Source: a virus
Virus record (IMG/VR): IMGVR_UViG_3300004463_000277
Location: 1-39,845 of that record
Length of the DNA: 39,845 bases
Strand: one strand, 5' to 3'
A model generated the notes under the pieces. That model did no database searches, had not been told where the DNA came from, and was given only the letters and a program-made list of their open reading frames with translations. Position numbers and translations under genes: made by a program. Of the stretch, positions 8,410-16,810 are shown piece after piece (position 1 is the stretch's first letter; every line of letters starts with the position of its first letter).

Positions 8410-9320
8410 TGGCGATTGGAACCGCATTAGCGATTGCCGGGCTCGCGAGCGCTGCCGCGAACGTCGCGGGCGGCGTCATGAAGAAGAAGGCGGCGAATGA
8501 CGCAGGCGAGCTCCAGGCCGATCAGGCGCGAGCGTCTGGGCAGTCGCTTGTGGATGCCGAATTGGGCACGCGCGGGGCAATTTTCGATTCCGCGAACACT
8601 GCGAGCCGCGGCGTGCTGGATGCTGCCGCGGGAGCAGGAAAGAGCGTGTTGGATGCTTCCCAGGCCGCGAACGCCCTGCTGGACCCGTACCGCGTTACCG
8701 GCGAAGAATCCAACGCGCAACTGCGGAACCTGCTGGCTCCGGGGGGCGACTTCAACAAGACACCCACACTGGCAGACCTGCAAATTGACCCCAGCTATGA
8801 ATTCCGGCTCCAGCAGGGGCAGAAGGCGCTGGAACAGTCGGCGGCGGCGCGCGGTGGGGCGCTTGGCGGCAACGCGCTGAAGGCTATCACTGGATTCGGG
8901 CAGTCGATGGCATCCCAGGAGTATCAGAACGCTTTCAATCGTTTCCGTCAAACGACGCAGGACCGTTTCGATAGGCTCGACAAGGTAGCAGGGCGCGGGT
9001 ACGACGCTTCTAGCGAGTCCGGGCAGAACTTCATCGGCGCGAACAAAATCGCCGGCCAGTTGAACACGGACGCCGCCGAATACGCCGGGAATACCACTTT
9101 CGACGCCAACCGCTTCGTGGCGGGAAACGCGCTCGATGCGGCGCGGGCGAAGGCGGGGTTCGATACCGACGCAGCAGCGGCCCAGGCGGGCGGGAAGGTC
9201 GCAGGTTCCAATGCTCTGTGGGGTGGGATTTCCAACGCGGCAAACTCCGGTATGGACGCGGTTCTGCTCAATCGGCTGCTGCGCACGAATCCCGTGAACA
9301 AAATTGCAGGGGGTGGATAA
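8409..9320 (+). CDS. DNA-transfer/ejection protein (gp7-like)
   Basis: The 303-residue protein starts with a hydrophobic Ala/Gly-rich segment (residues 1-24, ALAIAGLASAAANVAGGVMK). It then carries the family signature of phage DNA-transfer proteins: LDPYRVTGEESN, PTLADLQIDPSYEFRLQQGQ, ALEQSAAARGGALGGNALKA and SQEYQNAFNRF. Such proteins are packed in the head and released with DNA to help it cross the envelope. It is first in a run of three ejection-type genes, as in P22 (gp7-gp20-gp16 order). Confidence 0.8.
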   Translation: MAIGTALAIAGLASAAANVAGGVMKKKAANDAGELQADQARASGQSLVDAELGTRGAIFDSANTASRGVLDAAAGAGKSVLDASQAANALLDPYRVTGEESNAQLRNLLAPGGDFNKTPTLADLQIDPSYEFRLQQGQKALEQSAAARGGALGGNALKAITGFGQSMASQEYQNAFNRFRQTTQDRFDRLDKVAGRGYDASSESGQNFIGANKIAGQLNTDAAEYAGNTTFDANRFVAGNALDAARAKAGFDTDAAAAQAGGKVAGSNALWGGISNAANSGMDAVLLNRLLRTNPVNKIAGGG

Positions 9321-10643
9321 GTGGCAGTGGACCCGCGGATCGCCTTCGGAATTGAAGCCCCCGAGCGCATTGACGTGCTCAGTTCGTTCGCGCGCGCATC
9401 CCAGGCGCAGAACTACCTTGCCCAGGCGCAACAAAATCAGGCGCAGGCCGAAGAGATTGCACGGAAACGCCGTGATGAAGAGAATCTGCGCGCCACGATG
9501 CAGGTATTTGACGGAAATATTGAGAAAGCGCTCCCGGAGATAAATAAGACGAATCCGGTAGCAGGGCTGACGCTCGCAGCGAAGCTTCAGGAGATGCGCG
9601 GCAAGGAAGTGGAAGCCCAGACCAAACAGCGGGAGCTCGATCACAAGAACGCCGAGGCGATGTCCGGACTGCTCGCCAACGTCAAGGACCAAGACAGCTT
9701 CGATCGGGCTGTAGCGATGGGTGTTCGTCAAAAGCTCGTAACTCCCGAGGAAGCTGCGCGGTTGGTCGGGCGTCAATGGGATGACGATTTGTCGAAAGAA
9801 GTTGACCTGATGCGAACGGGAGTTTCGACATACCTTCAGCAGCAGGAGGAAGCGCGGAAGGCGGCGGCAGAAGGACGCAATGTTACCGAGGAGGCGCGGA
9901 AGGCGGCGGTAGAGGGGCGCGCTGCCGATCTTCATCCGATCGCCTTGCGGGAGAAGGAAGCACAGGCTACCAGCGCGCAGCAGAAAGCGACCGGGACGGA
10001 GCCTATTCAGCCTCACCAGCAGGCGCAATTGGAAGCCCAGGCCGCGGCACAGCGAGCGGCGCAGCGCTTCCATGAAGAATCCCTAGCAACCACGCGCCGC
10101 GGGCAGGATATGACCGACCGGCGAGCGCGAGAGCTGAACACCATCACCCGGGAGAATAAGCCCCCTACGGCCGCAGAACGCCGGAGCCTGACTTTCTTTG
10201 AGCGCGCGGCGAATGCGGCGGAAGCGCTCGACTCGATGGAAGCAGACATGGCCGGGAAAGGGCTCTTTGGGCAGGCATGGTACTCGCTCGCTCCGAACGT
10301 GTTGCAGCCTACCGATAACCAGAAGTATCGACAGGCACAGCGGGCGTTTACGGAAGCGCGGCTCCGTAAAGATTCCGGCGCCACGATCAAGGACGACGAG
10401 TATGCGGCCGACGCTAAGACCTATTTCCCACAACCGGGAGACAGCAAGGAAGTGCTCGCGCAGAAAAAGCAGGGGCGCGAAGCCATTCTGAAGGGGCTTT
10501 ACCAGGAAGCTGGGCGCGCGGCGCGCGAGTTGAATATTGAATTTCCCGCGGCGGGCGGTCCTAAGCCCGGAACCGTCGAGGACGGCTATCGCTTCAAAGG
10601 TGGCGATCCGGGTAAGCAGGAGAACTGGGAAAAGGTCAAATAG
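9321..10643 (+). CDS. Internal virion (ejection) protein, helical
   Basis: A GTG start directly follows the TAA of the preceding gene (gggtggataaGTG). The 440-residue product is almost wholly helical and Gln/Ala/Glu-rich, with two near-identical EEARKAAxEGR repeats near residues 175-200. The C-terminal third holds a recognisable ejection-protein module: YRQAQRAFTEARLRKDSGAT, IKDDEYAADAKTYFPQPGDS and LAQKKQGREAILKGL, followed by the tail DGYRFKGGDPGKQENWEKV. This architecture is common in P22/T7-like internal virion proteins. Confidence 0.75.
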   Translation: MAVDPRIAFGIEAPERIDVLSSFARASQAQNYLAQAQQNQAQAEEIARKRRDEENLRATMQVFDGNIEKALPEINKTNPVAGLTLAAKLQEMRGKEVEAQTKQRELDHKNAEAMSGLLANVKDQDSFDRAVAMGVRQKLVTPEEAARLVGRQWDDDLSKEVDLMRTGVSTYLQQQEEARKAAAEGRNVTEEARKAAVEGRAADLHPIALREKEAQATSAQQKATGTEPIQPHQQAQLEAQAAAQRAAQRFHEESLATTRRGQDMTDRRARELNTITRENKPPTAAERRSLTFFERAANAAEALDSMEADMAGKGLFGQAWYSLAPNVLQPTDNQKYRQAQRAFTEARLRKDSGATIKDDEYAADAKTYFPQPGDSKEVLAQKKQGREAILKGLYQEAGRAARELNIEFPAAGGPKPGTVEDGYRFKGGDPGKQENWEKVK

Positions 10644-11792
10644 ATGGCGGAGCCCTGGAAAAAATACGCAGGGGAATCGGGTCCGTGGTCCAAATACGGA
10701 ACTACTCCGAGCGAACCTGAACAGCCCGGCTTCGTAGAATCATTTGTCGCGCCGATTAAGGGACTCGGTTCCGCCGTGGTGAAGTCTTTCACCGGGAAAG
10801 AATACCGTGCTCCCACGTTGGGCAACATCATCGAGGACGTGACTGCGCCGGTGGTGAGCGTCAAAGACAAGCTGGACCAAGGGAACTACAGAGGCGCGGC
10901 GGGGGAAATCCTCGGGAATTTGGCTCTCCTCGCCGGACCAAAGATAGCGCGCGGAACTGCCAGCGCTGCAAAAGCAACCGCTCGGGGAGTATCATCGGCG
11001 GCTCAGAATCCGACAGTACAGGCGGTAGGGCGCGCGGCGGTTGAATCTGTGCCTGTGGCTGGTCCGCTGGTAACTGGTGTTTACGATGCAGTTCAAGCGG
11101 CGAAGAGGGCGAACATGACCCCTCCCACTGCCGGCGCTCTGCCTATAGAAATGCCCGCTGCCGCTGTTTCCAGCCCCGCCATGATGCCAGCAAGTGAAGC
11201 AGCGCAGATGTCTCCCCGCGCTGTAATGGGCTTGCGACAGGGGCCGAAACCAGCGCTTGAGCCTATCCCTGAAGCCCCCATTCCTCCGATGCCGGAATGG
11301 GCGCAAGGACTGACGCCTGGGCAGTGGAAAGCGCTCTCGCGTTCCGGTCACTCGGAAGTGCTCATGAAGGGCATTGCCGAGCGATTGACCCGCGGGAAGG
11401 TACTGCGGGAAGTTCCGCCGAGTACCGCGGTAAGTTCCGCGGCGCCCGAGCCCATCAAGGTTGTCTCCATCCGGCCCCCTCGTGGAAAGGGAGTCGCGCA
11501 AGGCTCGAAAGACGCGCGAGCCCTGGCTGACAAACTGACGGAGTGGAACTTCACCCCGGACGAAGCAAACCAGATGAACACGCAGGGCTGGGCGAAGCTG
11601 GCGCACGAAACGGGTGTCCCGATGCCCACGGCGGCAACGCGCAATTCGGCGCTGTTCGCATTGAAAAAGAAGCTGGCCGGGCCGGAGCGGACCATTCCCG
11701 AGATGCTGGATTCGCTGCGGAAAGATTTGGGGATGAAGCCCAGCGCGCGGGCGATTGCTGAAGCGCTGAAGGCCGAAATGGATAAGCATTGA
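10644..11792 (+). CDS. Putative third internal virion/ejection protein
   Basis: The 382-residue product abuts the previous gene. It begins with a repeated W-x-K-Y motif (EPWKKYAGESGPWSKYG), as seen in proteins next to ejection genes in other podoviruses. A mid-part rich in Ala, Pro and Val (residues 85-210) may insert in membranes. The C-terminal 120 residues form a helical domain with LADKLTEWNFTPDEANQMNT. Function is inferred from context: it completes the three-gene ejection block before the appendage genes. Confidence 0.6.
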   Translation: MAEPWKKYAGESGPWSKYGTTPSEPEQPGFVESFVAPIKGLGSAVVKSFTGKEYRAPTLGNIIEDVTAPVVSVKDKLDQGNYRGAAGEILGNLALLAGPKIARGTASAAKATARGVSSAAQNPTVQAVGRAAVESVPVAGPLVTGVYDAVQAAKRANMTPPTAGALPIEMPAAAVSSPAMMPASEAAQMSPRAVMGLRQGPKPALEPIPEAPIPPMPEWAQGLTPGQWKALSRSGHSEVLMKGIAERLTRGKVLREVPPSTAVSSAAPEPIKVVSIRPPRGKGVAQGSKDARALADKLTEWNFTPDEANQMNTQGWAKLAHETGVPMPTAATRNSALFALKKKLAGPERTIPEMLDSLRKDLGMKPSARAIAEALKAEMDKH

Positions 11793-11804
11793 CCGGATTT
11801 ACTA

Positions 11805-11818
11805 GCGTCGTGAGACGC
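11805..11818 (+). other. Small hairpin before a ribosome binding site
   Basis: GCGTC-gtga-GACGC forms a perfect 5-bp stem just before the SD gaggag and the ATG at 11829. It may reduce or shape translation of the appendage gene. It is too short to be called a terminator. Confidence 0.35.
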
Positions 11819-11828
11819 GAGGAGCAAC

Positions 11829-13412
11829 ATGAAAAAGCTGCTGTTATTGATCGCGCTCGCGGCGCTTCCTGCCTTCGGGCAGTTCGGAAACGCAACCCGA
11901 CTCCAGGGGAACCCCATCTGCGCCCCGCTGACGCTTACCAACGGCTTCGCGGTGGTCTGGAACGCATCGACCCTATGCTTTGAGACAGCAGCGGCCACTG
12001 CTGGATCGGTGGCCTTCTCGGGCATCACCGGAGACACCAACACATCAGCGGCGATGGTGGTCGGAACCGGCGCGAGCATGTCAGTCTCGGGCACTGGGAC
12101 GAACACATCGAACCGGACCACCTGCCCCGGAGGGCTGCAATATCTCGGCGCGGACGGAACCTGCATCAGCCCGCCGACGAACCCGACGCCCGGCTACTCG
12201 CCCAACCAATGCGTTGCGGGATGCGGCGTCGAATGGACTTCCGGGCTCATCTTTGAAGTCGGCGCGAGCACGTACACCATCGGCGGGAACACCTATAGCA
12301 GTTCCATCGACAGCATCACGCTCGACGCAGCGGACCCGAGCGACCCGCGTATTGACGTTATCGGCCTCGATGACAGCGGGAACGCCTTCAAGCTCACGGG
12401 AACGGCGGCGGCGAATCCATCCGCGCCTACGGTGGACCCCACGACGCAAGTTGGCCTGACGCTGGTATACGTCGCGGCGGGAGCCACGAGCCCCACGGGC
12501 GTTTCGCTGGTTTCCATCTACGAGGAGGACACCGAATGGACGAGCGCGGTATCGGGGGGAACCATCAACGCGAACTCTTCGAGCAATCCGTACCGAGGCA
12601 CCAAGGACATCGAAGCGACCGCGGCGGCGAGGGGCGCGTACGTCACACTGACCAAGCCAGCGGCGGGGACTGAGAATCTGGGCTCCTGGAATAATCTGCT
12701 GTTCTACATCCGCTCGAAAGCGCAATGGCCCACCGGCAACGGCGGCGGGAATGCGGCTCGATACCTGCTCGTTTACTGGCTGAATGGCTCGACTCCAGTT
12801 GGCGTTCCGGTCATTCTCCGCGATGGGCAGTTCGGCTTCAACAGCGCGACCACGGGCGTCTACCAGCAGGTCTCCATTCCCACGTCGCTATTTGGAACGG
12901 GCTCAAGCCTCGTTACGACGCTCAAGATTGAGGTTTCGGGCGTCAATAGTGGCTCTACGACAATCGGCTGGTATATCGACGGTGTTTCGCTGCAAGGCGG
13001 CACTGGGATCGTAACGCCTCCCGGGTCAATCAACAGCGCGATCCGGTCCATCGGGGCCACGTTCGGGAGCTTCCAATCCGGGGCTTCGGCGCTCGCGGAT
13101 GATTTGACGGCATGTGTCCCGGTCAATTTCGCAGGAACGATCCAGAGCGTCAGCCTGGTCGGGAATGTTTCGGGCGATGCCGAGGTAGACGTTCTCACTG
13201 TTCCACTGGCGAGCTGGACCGGCACAGCATCGACGGCTTCCATAACCGCTTCGGCTACTCCTGCGCTCACTGCCGATTCGCTATACAGTGATTCCAACTT
13301 AGTCGGCTGGTCAAAGAATCTCGCCGCAAACACGATGGTCTGCTTCGAAATGACTTCACCGGCGACAGTGGCCGGCGTGGCGATTTCACTAAAAGTTCAG
13401 GCGAGCAACTAA
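11829..13412 (+). CDS. Signal-peptide-bearing tail appendage protein
   Basis: MKKLLLLIALAALPAFGQ is a textbook Sec signal (KK n-region, Leu/Ala core, cleavage after AFG, Q18 first mature residue). The 527-residue protein then has fibre-like beta segments (ITGDTNTSAAMVVGTGASMS), a middle region resembling phage fibre trimer domains, and at about residues 230-395 a jelly-roll-like module (TKDIEATAAARGAYVTLTKP to IGWYIDGVSLQGG) as in carbohydrate-binding domains. It could be a receptor-binding fibre or an exported glycan-binding protein. SD gaggag lies six bases before the ATG. Confidence 0.65.
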   Translation: MKKLLLLIALAALPAFGQFGNATRLQGNPICAPLTLTNGFAVVWNASTLCFETAAATAGSVAFSGITGDTNTSAAMVVGTGASMSVSGTGTNTSNRTTCPGGLQYLGADGTCISPPTNPTPGYSPNQCVAGCGVEWTSGLIFEVGASTYTIGGNTYSSSIDSITLDAADPSDPRIDVIGLDDSGNAFKLTGTAAANPSAPTVDPTTQVGLTLVYVAAGATSPTGVSLVSIYEEDTEWTSAVSGGTINANSSSNPYRGTKDIEATAAARGAYVTLTKPAAGTENLGSWNNLLFYIRSKAQWPTGNGGGNAARYLLVYWLNGSTPVGVPVILRDGQFGFNSATTGVYQQVSIPTSLFGTGSSLVTTLKIEVSGVNSGSTTIGWYIDGVSLQGGTGIVTPPGSINSAIRSIGATFGSFQSGASALADDLTACVPVNFAGTIQSVSLVGNVSGDAEVDVLTVPLASWTGTASTASITASATPALTADSLYSDSNLVGWSKNLAANTMVCFEMTSPATVAGVAISLKVQASN

Positions 13413-13413
13413 C

Positions 13414-14892
13414 ATGCGACTAATTATTCTGCTTCTTTCGGCCATACAGGCGTTCGCCGCTATCCCCGCTGGTATGCAATGGGGCGTTCGGGCTGGGGGC
13501 ACAAACCTGAACGGATGCGGGTTCTATCCGACCCCCGGTACTGGCACGAACTACGCCATACAGGATGCAGCACAAGTCGCGATCGACGGCGCGGTCATTA
13601 CCGCGTCGGCCGGCGCGGCATCGGCTACCGTGACCCTGGCTGGCTATACCGTCACCGCGGACGATGTAAACAACACGGTCAAGGTCGCTTCCGGCACGAA
13701 CGCGGTGACGGGGACCTTTCACATCTCAAGCGTCAACGTGGGGGCCAACACCTGGACCATGGACCGGAACATCACGAGCGGCGCGTCCTCCGATATGGTC
13801 GCCAAGATGGGCGGGGCTTGCGCGACGTGGGACGGGCCGATCCAGGGTACGAATGCCTCTTACACGTCAGGCGGTATTGTCAATGTAGAAGACGGAACGT
13901 ACACAATCACGTCCACAATCACGCTCGCCTCTGGGCCCGTTTCCATCGTTTTCCGTGGATACCAAACTGCCTGGGGAGACTACGGCGCGCGGCCCACAAT
14001 CACCAGCGCCACTAACAGCGTCCAGTTATTCACCTTGAACAATGGACTCCAGACGATCGTCTTTGATTTCGTTGAAATGACCCATACGGCCGGGACGCGG
14101 GGGAATGCGATCGGCACAACGGGCGGGTTTTGGGTTCCGAATGTGGTGATCAAAAGGGCGCTATTCTCCGGGTTTAACGTCGCCATCATCGCTACATCCG
14201 ACCCTCGTATCCGAAACCTGCACATCGAGAACACTAAGATCAGCAACACCGTCTCCCACGGCATCTCACTTGGCGGAATCGGGAACCTCGCGCTGATCGA
14301 TAGCTGGATCGACAGCCCTGGAGGCTCCGGAGTCGTTCAGGATGTTGGCGACGGAAGCCCGTACTCCTTCACCTGCCTCCGTTCCGCTGTGTCCGGCGCC
14401 GGTACGAGCGGGTTCGCTCTTACCGTCTCGAACGGATCGGCTCTCGTCTCGTTCGACAAATGCGTGGCTATTGACAACGCAAGCACCGGAATAACTATCA
14501 CTCAAGGGACCTCGCAGTCGAGTAGTATCAAGAATTCCGTCATCTTCGGCAACGGCGGAGTCGGGCTGAGTTACGTTTCAACCGGCGTCAGTCTTCAGAA
14601 CACAGACAGGCAATCCAACGCCTATGGAGACAACACTGGCGGGGACATCGCCGAAGCCGCGACCCCGGTTGCGCTCGCATCCACAGAGATAACTATCACC
14701 GTTGATCCGTTTACTGATTATGCAAACGGTGATTTCAGCCTGAACAGCACGGCCGGCGGCGGGGCGGACCTCAAGACCACCGGCTGGCCTGGAACCATCA
14801 CGCTCGGGGCCGGAGCCGGGGTTGATATTGGCCCGCTTCAATCTGCGGGCGGCGCTGGGAGCACTCCTTCGGCGGCGGCTTACGTCCAATGA
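13414..14892 (+). CDS. Secreted right-handed beta-helix protein (possible depolymerase)
   Basis: ATG 13414 begins one base after the previous TAA. MRLIILLLSAIQAFAAIP is a Sec signal, probably cut after A13-F-A15. The 492-residue mature part has the pectate-lyase-like beta-helix pattern from about residue 150 (VNVEDGTYTITSTITLASGP) through rungs such as NLHIENTKISNTVSHGISLG and SSIKNSVIFGNGGVGLSYVS. It ends in the closing motif DYANGDFSLN ... DIGPLQ. Tailspike depolymerases share this fold, but catalytic residues cannot be picked by eye. It overlaps the next gene at ATGA. Confidence 0.7.
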   Translation: MRLIILLLSAIQAFAAIPAGMQWGVRAGGTNLNGCGFYPTPGTGTNYAIQDAAQVAIDGAVITASAGAASATVTLAGYTVTADDVNNTVKVASGTNAVTGTFHISSVNVGANTWTMDRNITSGASSDMVAKMGGACATWDGPIQGTNASYTSGGIVNVEDGTYTITSTITLASGPVSIVFRGYQTAWGDYGARPTITSATNSVQLFTLNNGLQTIVFDFVEMTHTAGTRGNAIGTTGGFWVPNVVIKRALFSGFNVAIIATSDPRIRNLHIENTKISNTVSHGISLGGIGNLALIDSWIDSPGGSGVVQDVGDGSPYSFTCLRSAVSGAGTSGFALTVSNGSALVSFDKCVAIDNASTGITITQGTSQSSSIKNSVIFGNGGVGLSYVSTGVSLQNTDRQSNAYGDNTGGDIAEAATPVALASTEITITVDPFTDYANGDFSLNSTAGGGADLKTTGWPGTITLGAGAGVDIGPLQSAGGAGSTPSAAAYVQ

Positions 14893-15212
14893 CGCTGGCG
14901 ACCAAGCGGCGAGTGTGCGCGGGCTGTGGGCATCTGGAGGGGATTCACGGGCCGAAGTGCTCCTGGCCGAAATGCGCCTGTGTTCACTTCCATTCCATCC
15001 CTACCGCGCGCGAGATGCAGGTATTGAAGGCCCTGGCGCGGGGAAAGAGCACCAAGGAAATCGCCGCGGAACTCGGAACGTCCCCCAAGACGGTCACGGT
15101 TCAAAAAACGGCGCTGTACAGGTCCCTGGGCGTCAATAATGCCATGCACGCAGTAGGAGCCGCGGCGAAGTCAGGGCTGCTGAAGCCTTCGGACTTACCG
15201 GATTTCCGGTAG
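14889..15212 (+). CDS. LuxR/GerE-type HTH regulator with N-terminal zinc site
   Basis: The 107-residue product has a Cys/His-rich head (VCAGCGHLEG...KCSWPKCACVHFH, residues 9-35) likely to bind zinc. A GerE-type HTH follows: TAREMQVLKALARGKSTKEI, AAELGTSPKTVTVQKTALYR and LGVNNAMHAVGAA. There is no receiver domain. ATG 14889 overlaps the upstream TGA, so it is translated with the late appendage genes yet lies beside the control region. It may feed late expression back on the switch. DNA targets are unknown. Confidence 0.75.
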   Translation: MTLATKRRVCAGCGHLEGIHGPKCSWPKCACVHFHSIPTAREMQVLKALARGKSTKEIAAELGTSPKTVTVQKTALYRSLGVNNAMHAVGAAAKSGLLKPSDLPDFR

Positions 15213-15235
15213 TGGGCTACTTTGAAATTGCGCCC

Positions 15236-15254
15236 GCTTGACCCGCTCAAGCAT
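15236..15254. promoter_or_regulatory. GCTTG-N7-CAAGCAT operator-like palindrome
   Basis: GCTTG (15236-15240), ACCCGCT, CAAGC (15248-15252) then AT. The same layout with an almost equal spacer is found inside the promoter at 16626-16654; CGCTCAAGCAT is identical in both. It lies 20 nt before the ATG at 15274 and probably binds the same regulator. Confidence 0.5.
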
Positions 15255-15273
15255 CCTCTGCGAAGCTGGAAGC

Positions 15274-15450
15274 ATGGCGAAACGTCCAGCAAAGGAAACT
15301 AGACCCAAGAGACCGCGCGACGTAAACCAGCTCGCACACCACCTAGTTGCGCTCTCCACGGGGCAGATTGAATCTGAGCAACCGAAAGCCACCGATGCGG
15401 AAATCTCGCGAGTGATGGCTGAGCTTGGGCGACGAGGCGGCAAGATTTGA
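15274..15450 (+). CDS. Small basic protein, apparently truncated by an in-frame TGA
   Basis: ATG 15274 gives MAKRPAKETRPKRPRDVNQL and LAHHLVALSTGQ, ending GRRGGKI at TGA 15448-15450 (58 aa). The same frame stays open for 31 more codons, to TAG 15544-15546, encoding a strongly basic helix that begins GKARAEALTDERRREIALKA and ends SRWKKRKKA. Proteins of this widespread family normally continue just so (GRxGGxxGGxARA...LT.E.R.EIA..AA..RW). A CGA-to-TGA change is the simplest cause; read-through is the alternative. The distal TAG overlaps the stop of the opposing gene, which supports 15546 as the ancestral end. An operator-like palindrome precedes it. Confidence 0.65.
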   Translation: MAKRPAKETRPKRPRDVNQLAHHLVALSTGQIESEQPKATDAEISRVMAELGRRGGKI

Positions 15451-15542
15451 GGCAAGGCGCGCGCCGAAGCCTTAACCGACGAGCGTCGGCGCGAAATAGC
15501 ATTGAAAGCCGCGCAGTCCCGTTGGAAGAAACGGAAGAAAGC

Positions 15543-16340
15543 CTAGACCGCTCGCGGCATCTGCTGCACGTTGCTGGGGATTCCACGGAAGCCATCGCTA
15601 TGCTTTTCAACTTTGCCGGCTTTGACGAGTTTTCCAAGGATCAGCCCCACCGTCTGAATCTTGATGCCGTATGCCTCTGCAATTTCCTTAGCTGAAATGC
15701 TCTGGTTGCAATATGCGGCCATACACTCCTCGATAATCGATTGCGGCCCCGAGGGGTCGGCTTGCTCCGTGGTCGGTGCCTTCGTCTCGGACGCGGGTGT
15801 CGATTGCGAGGCCGCTTTGGGGGCGCTTGGCGGTTTGGCTTTGGCGTTCGCTTTTGCTTTGGCCTTTGACTTCGGTTTTTTCTTCGTTGTCTTTGCAGGC
15901 TGATTGGCGGCGGCTCGTACCCCAGGGTGATACCACGATGCCAATCCCCAACCGCCGGAAACCTTTGCGATTTCGCCTGAGAGCTTCTTCGCTCGATTCA
16001 AACCGGCAGCAACAGTGCTCTCGAAATTGTCGGAAGTGGTTTCCATCCCCCCTTTCAAGAGGGCTTCCATGATCTCTCGTGTCGATTGCTTTTTCTTAAC
16101 GATCTCTAGATAGATCTTGGCGGCCTCGGGGATGCTTTTCCCGTGAAATGCGCCTGCTGGAATCTCTCCGCTCTGGAATTGTGGTCCTGCGTGGCCTCCC
16201 GACCCAGACGAAGGAACAGTATCGGTTAGGCCAACACCGGCAAGGACCGCTCGCAGAGAGGCTATCGTGCTATCAAGGAGAGCCCGCTTTTGCTCTAGAT
16301 CGGCCAGAACCGCTGCATAATCGATAGTTTCTGTACTCAT
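15543..16340 (-). CDS. HARE-HTH-like two-domain regulator (candidate repressor)
   Basis: This is the only convincing leftward gene. The 265-residue frame from ATG 16340-16338 has a purine-rich SD (aaagga). An N-terminal coiled segment (DYAAVLADLEQKRALLDSTI) is followed by a HARE-HTH-like winged helix at about residues 65-140 (FHGKSIPEAAKIYLEIVKKK, REIMEALLKGGM, GGWGLASWY), a Lys/Ala/Pro linker, and a second HTH near residues 200-255 (SAKEIAEAYGIKIQTVGLIL). HARE-HTH is known from RpoE delta and chromatin proteins. Opposite direction, central location and flanking palindromes make it the best candidate for lysogeny regulator. The 5' leader carries strong hairpins. Confidence 0.65.
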   Translation of the reverse strand: MSTETIDYAAVLADLEQKRALLDSTIASLRAVLAGVGLTDTVPSSGSGGHAGPQFQSGEIPAGAFHGKSIPEAAKIYLEIVKKKQSTREIMEALLKGGMETTSDNFESTVAAGLNRAKKLSGEIAKVSGGWGLASWYHPGVRAAANQPAKTTKKKPKSKAKAKANAKAKPPSAPKAASQSTPASETKAPTTEQADPSGPQSIIEECMAAYCNQSISAKEIAEAYGIKIQTVGLILGKLVKAGKVEKHSDGFRGIPSNVQQMPRAV

Positions 16341-16373
16341 CACTCTTTTCCTTTCATCGGAACCGTGGTATAA

Positions 16374-16435
16374 AACAAAAAGGAGTTTTGTTGTGTATGG
16401 GGGCGGATTCCTCCGCCCCCCGCCCACCTGGGCGG
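16374..16435 (-). promoter_or_regulatory. Palindrome and two strong hairpins in the leader of the leftward gene
   Basis: AACAAAA-AGGAG-TTTTGTT (16374-16392) is a perfect 7-bp inverted repeat. Next, GGGGGCGGA (16399-16407) pairs with TCCGCCCCC (16412-16420), and CCGCCC (16420-16425) with GGGCGG (16430-16435). All lie upstream of the leftward ATG, so its mRNA would have a highly folded leader. Attenuation, operator binding, or termination of opposing transcripts are all possible. Confidence 0.5.
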
Positions 16436-16625
16436 TGTCTATAATCTCATACCAACACTTCCTCTCGGCGGTGGGCCCGGTTAGGTCCTGAGAAAACTTC
16501 GACCGGGTTCACCAGCTACAAACATTCTCCGGCGCCCCGCTTAACATAGTCAAGTCTTTCCGCAACATTTTTCATCGCCTTCGTGCGTTCCACGATTCGC
16601 CGACCAAGCATCCACTACTTTCCTG

Positions 16626-16654
16626 TTGACATGCTTGCTCCGCTCAAGCATAAT
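16626..16654 (+). promoter_or_regulatory. Near-consensus sigma70 promoter with internal operator
   Basis: TTGACA (16626-16631), 17-nt spacer, CATAAT (16649-16654). The spacer is nearly filled by the palindrome ATGCTTG-N7-CAAGCAT (16631-16651), which matches the copy at 15236. A further half site CAAGCAT is at 16605-16611. A repressor bound here would block the promoter. The ATG of a small ORF follows six bases after the -10. Confidence 0.75.
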
Positions 16655-16660
16655 GCTGAC

Positions 16661-16753
16661 ATGAACCGTCTCACTTCTGAGTCAGGTTGGCCGTCGCCCC
16701 AATCCTTCCCCGGAACTCTAGCCAAAGCTTCTCATCGTCTACTTCGGCGTTGA
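16661..16753 (+). CDS. 30-residue ORF at a leaderless promoter position
   Basis: ATG 16661 is six bases after the -10 CATAAT and has no SD, so a transcript would start at or near the A of ATG. The frame runs to TGA 16751-16753 and encodes a 30-residue Ser/Arg-rich peptide (MNRLTSESGWPSPQSF...). No homology is recognised. The case for it rests on the promoter geometry shared with the genes at 30405 and 32242. Confidence 0.35.
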   Translation: MNRLTSESGWPSPQSFPGTLAKASHRLLRR

Positions 16754-16810
16754 ACCTAGCCATCAGCGTCCCTTATAGCTCCATTTGCAGAATTAATGAA
16801 AAAAAGTGGG

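Noticed and set aside
8427-10073. 548-codon open frame on the minus strand opposite the ejection genes
   Set aside because: Arg/Leu/Gly-rich shadow of two sound forward genes; no SD, no recognisable domain.
15448-15450. Selenocysteine reading of the in-frame TGA
   Set aside because: No SECIS-like hairpin stands out and the family has Arg, not Cys, at this point.
16440-16445. TATAAT on the plus strand
   Set aside because: No -35-like hexamer at 16-18 nt; lies behind GC-rich hairpins; likely chance.
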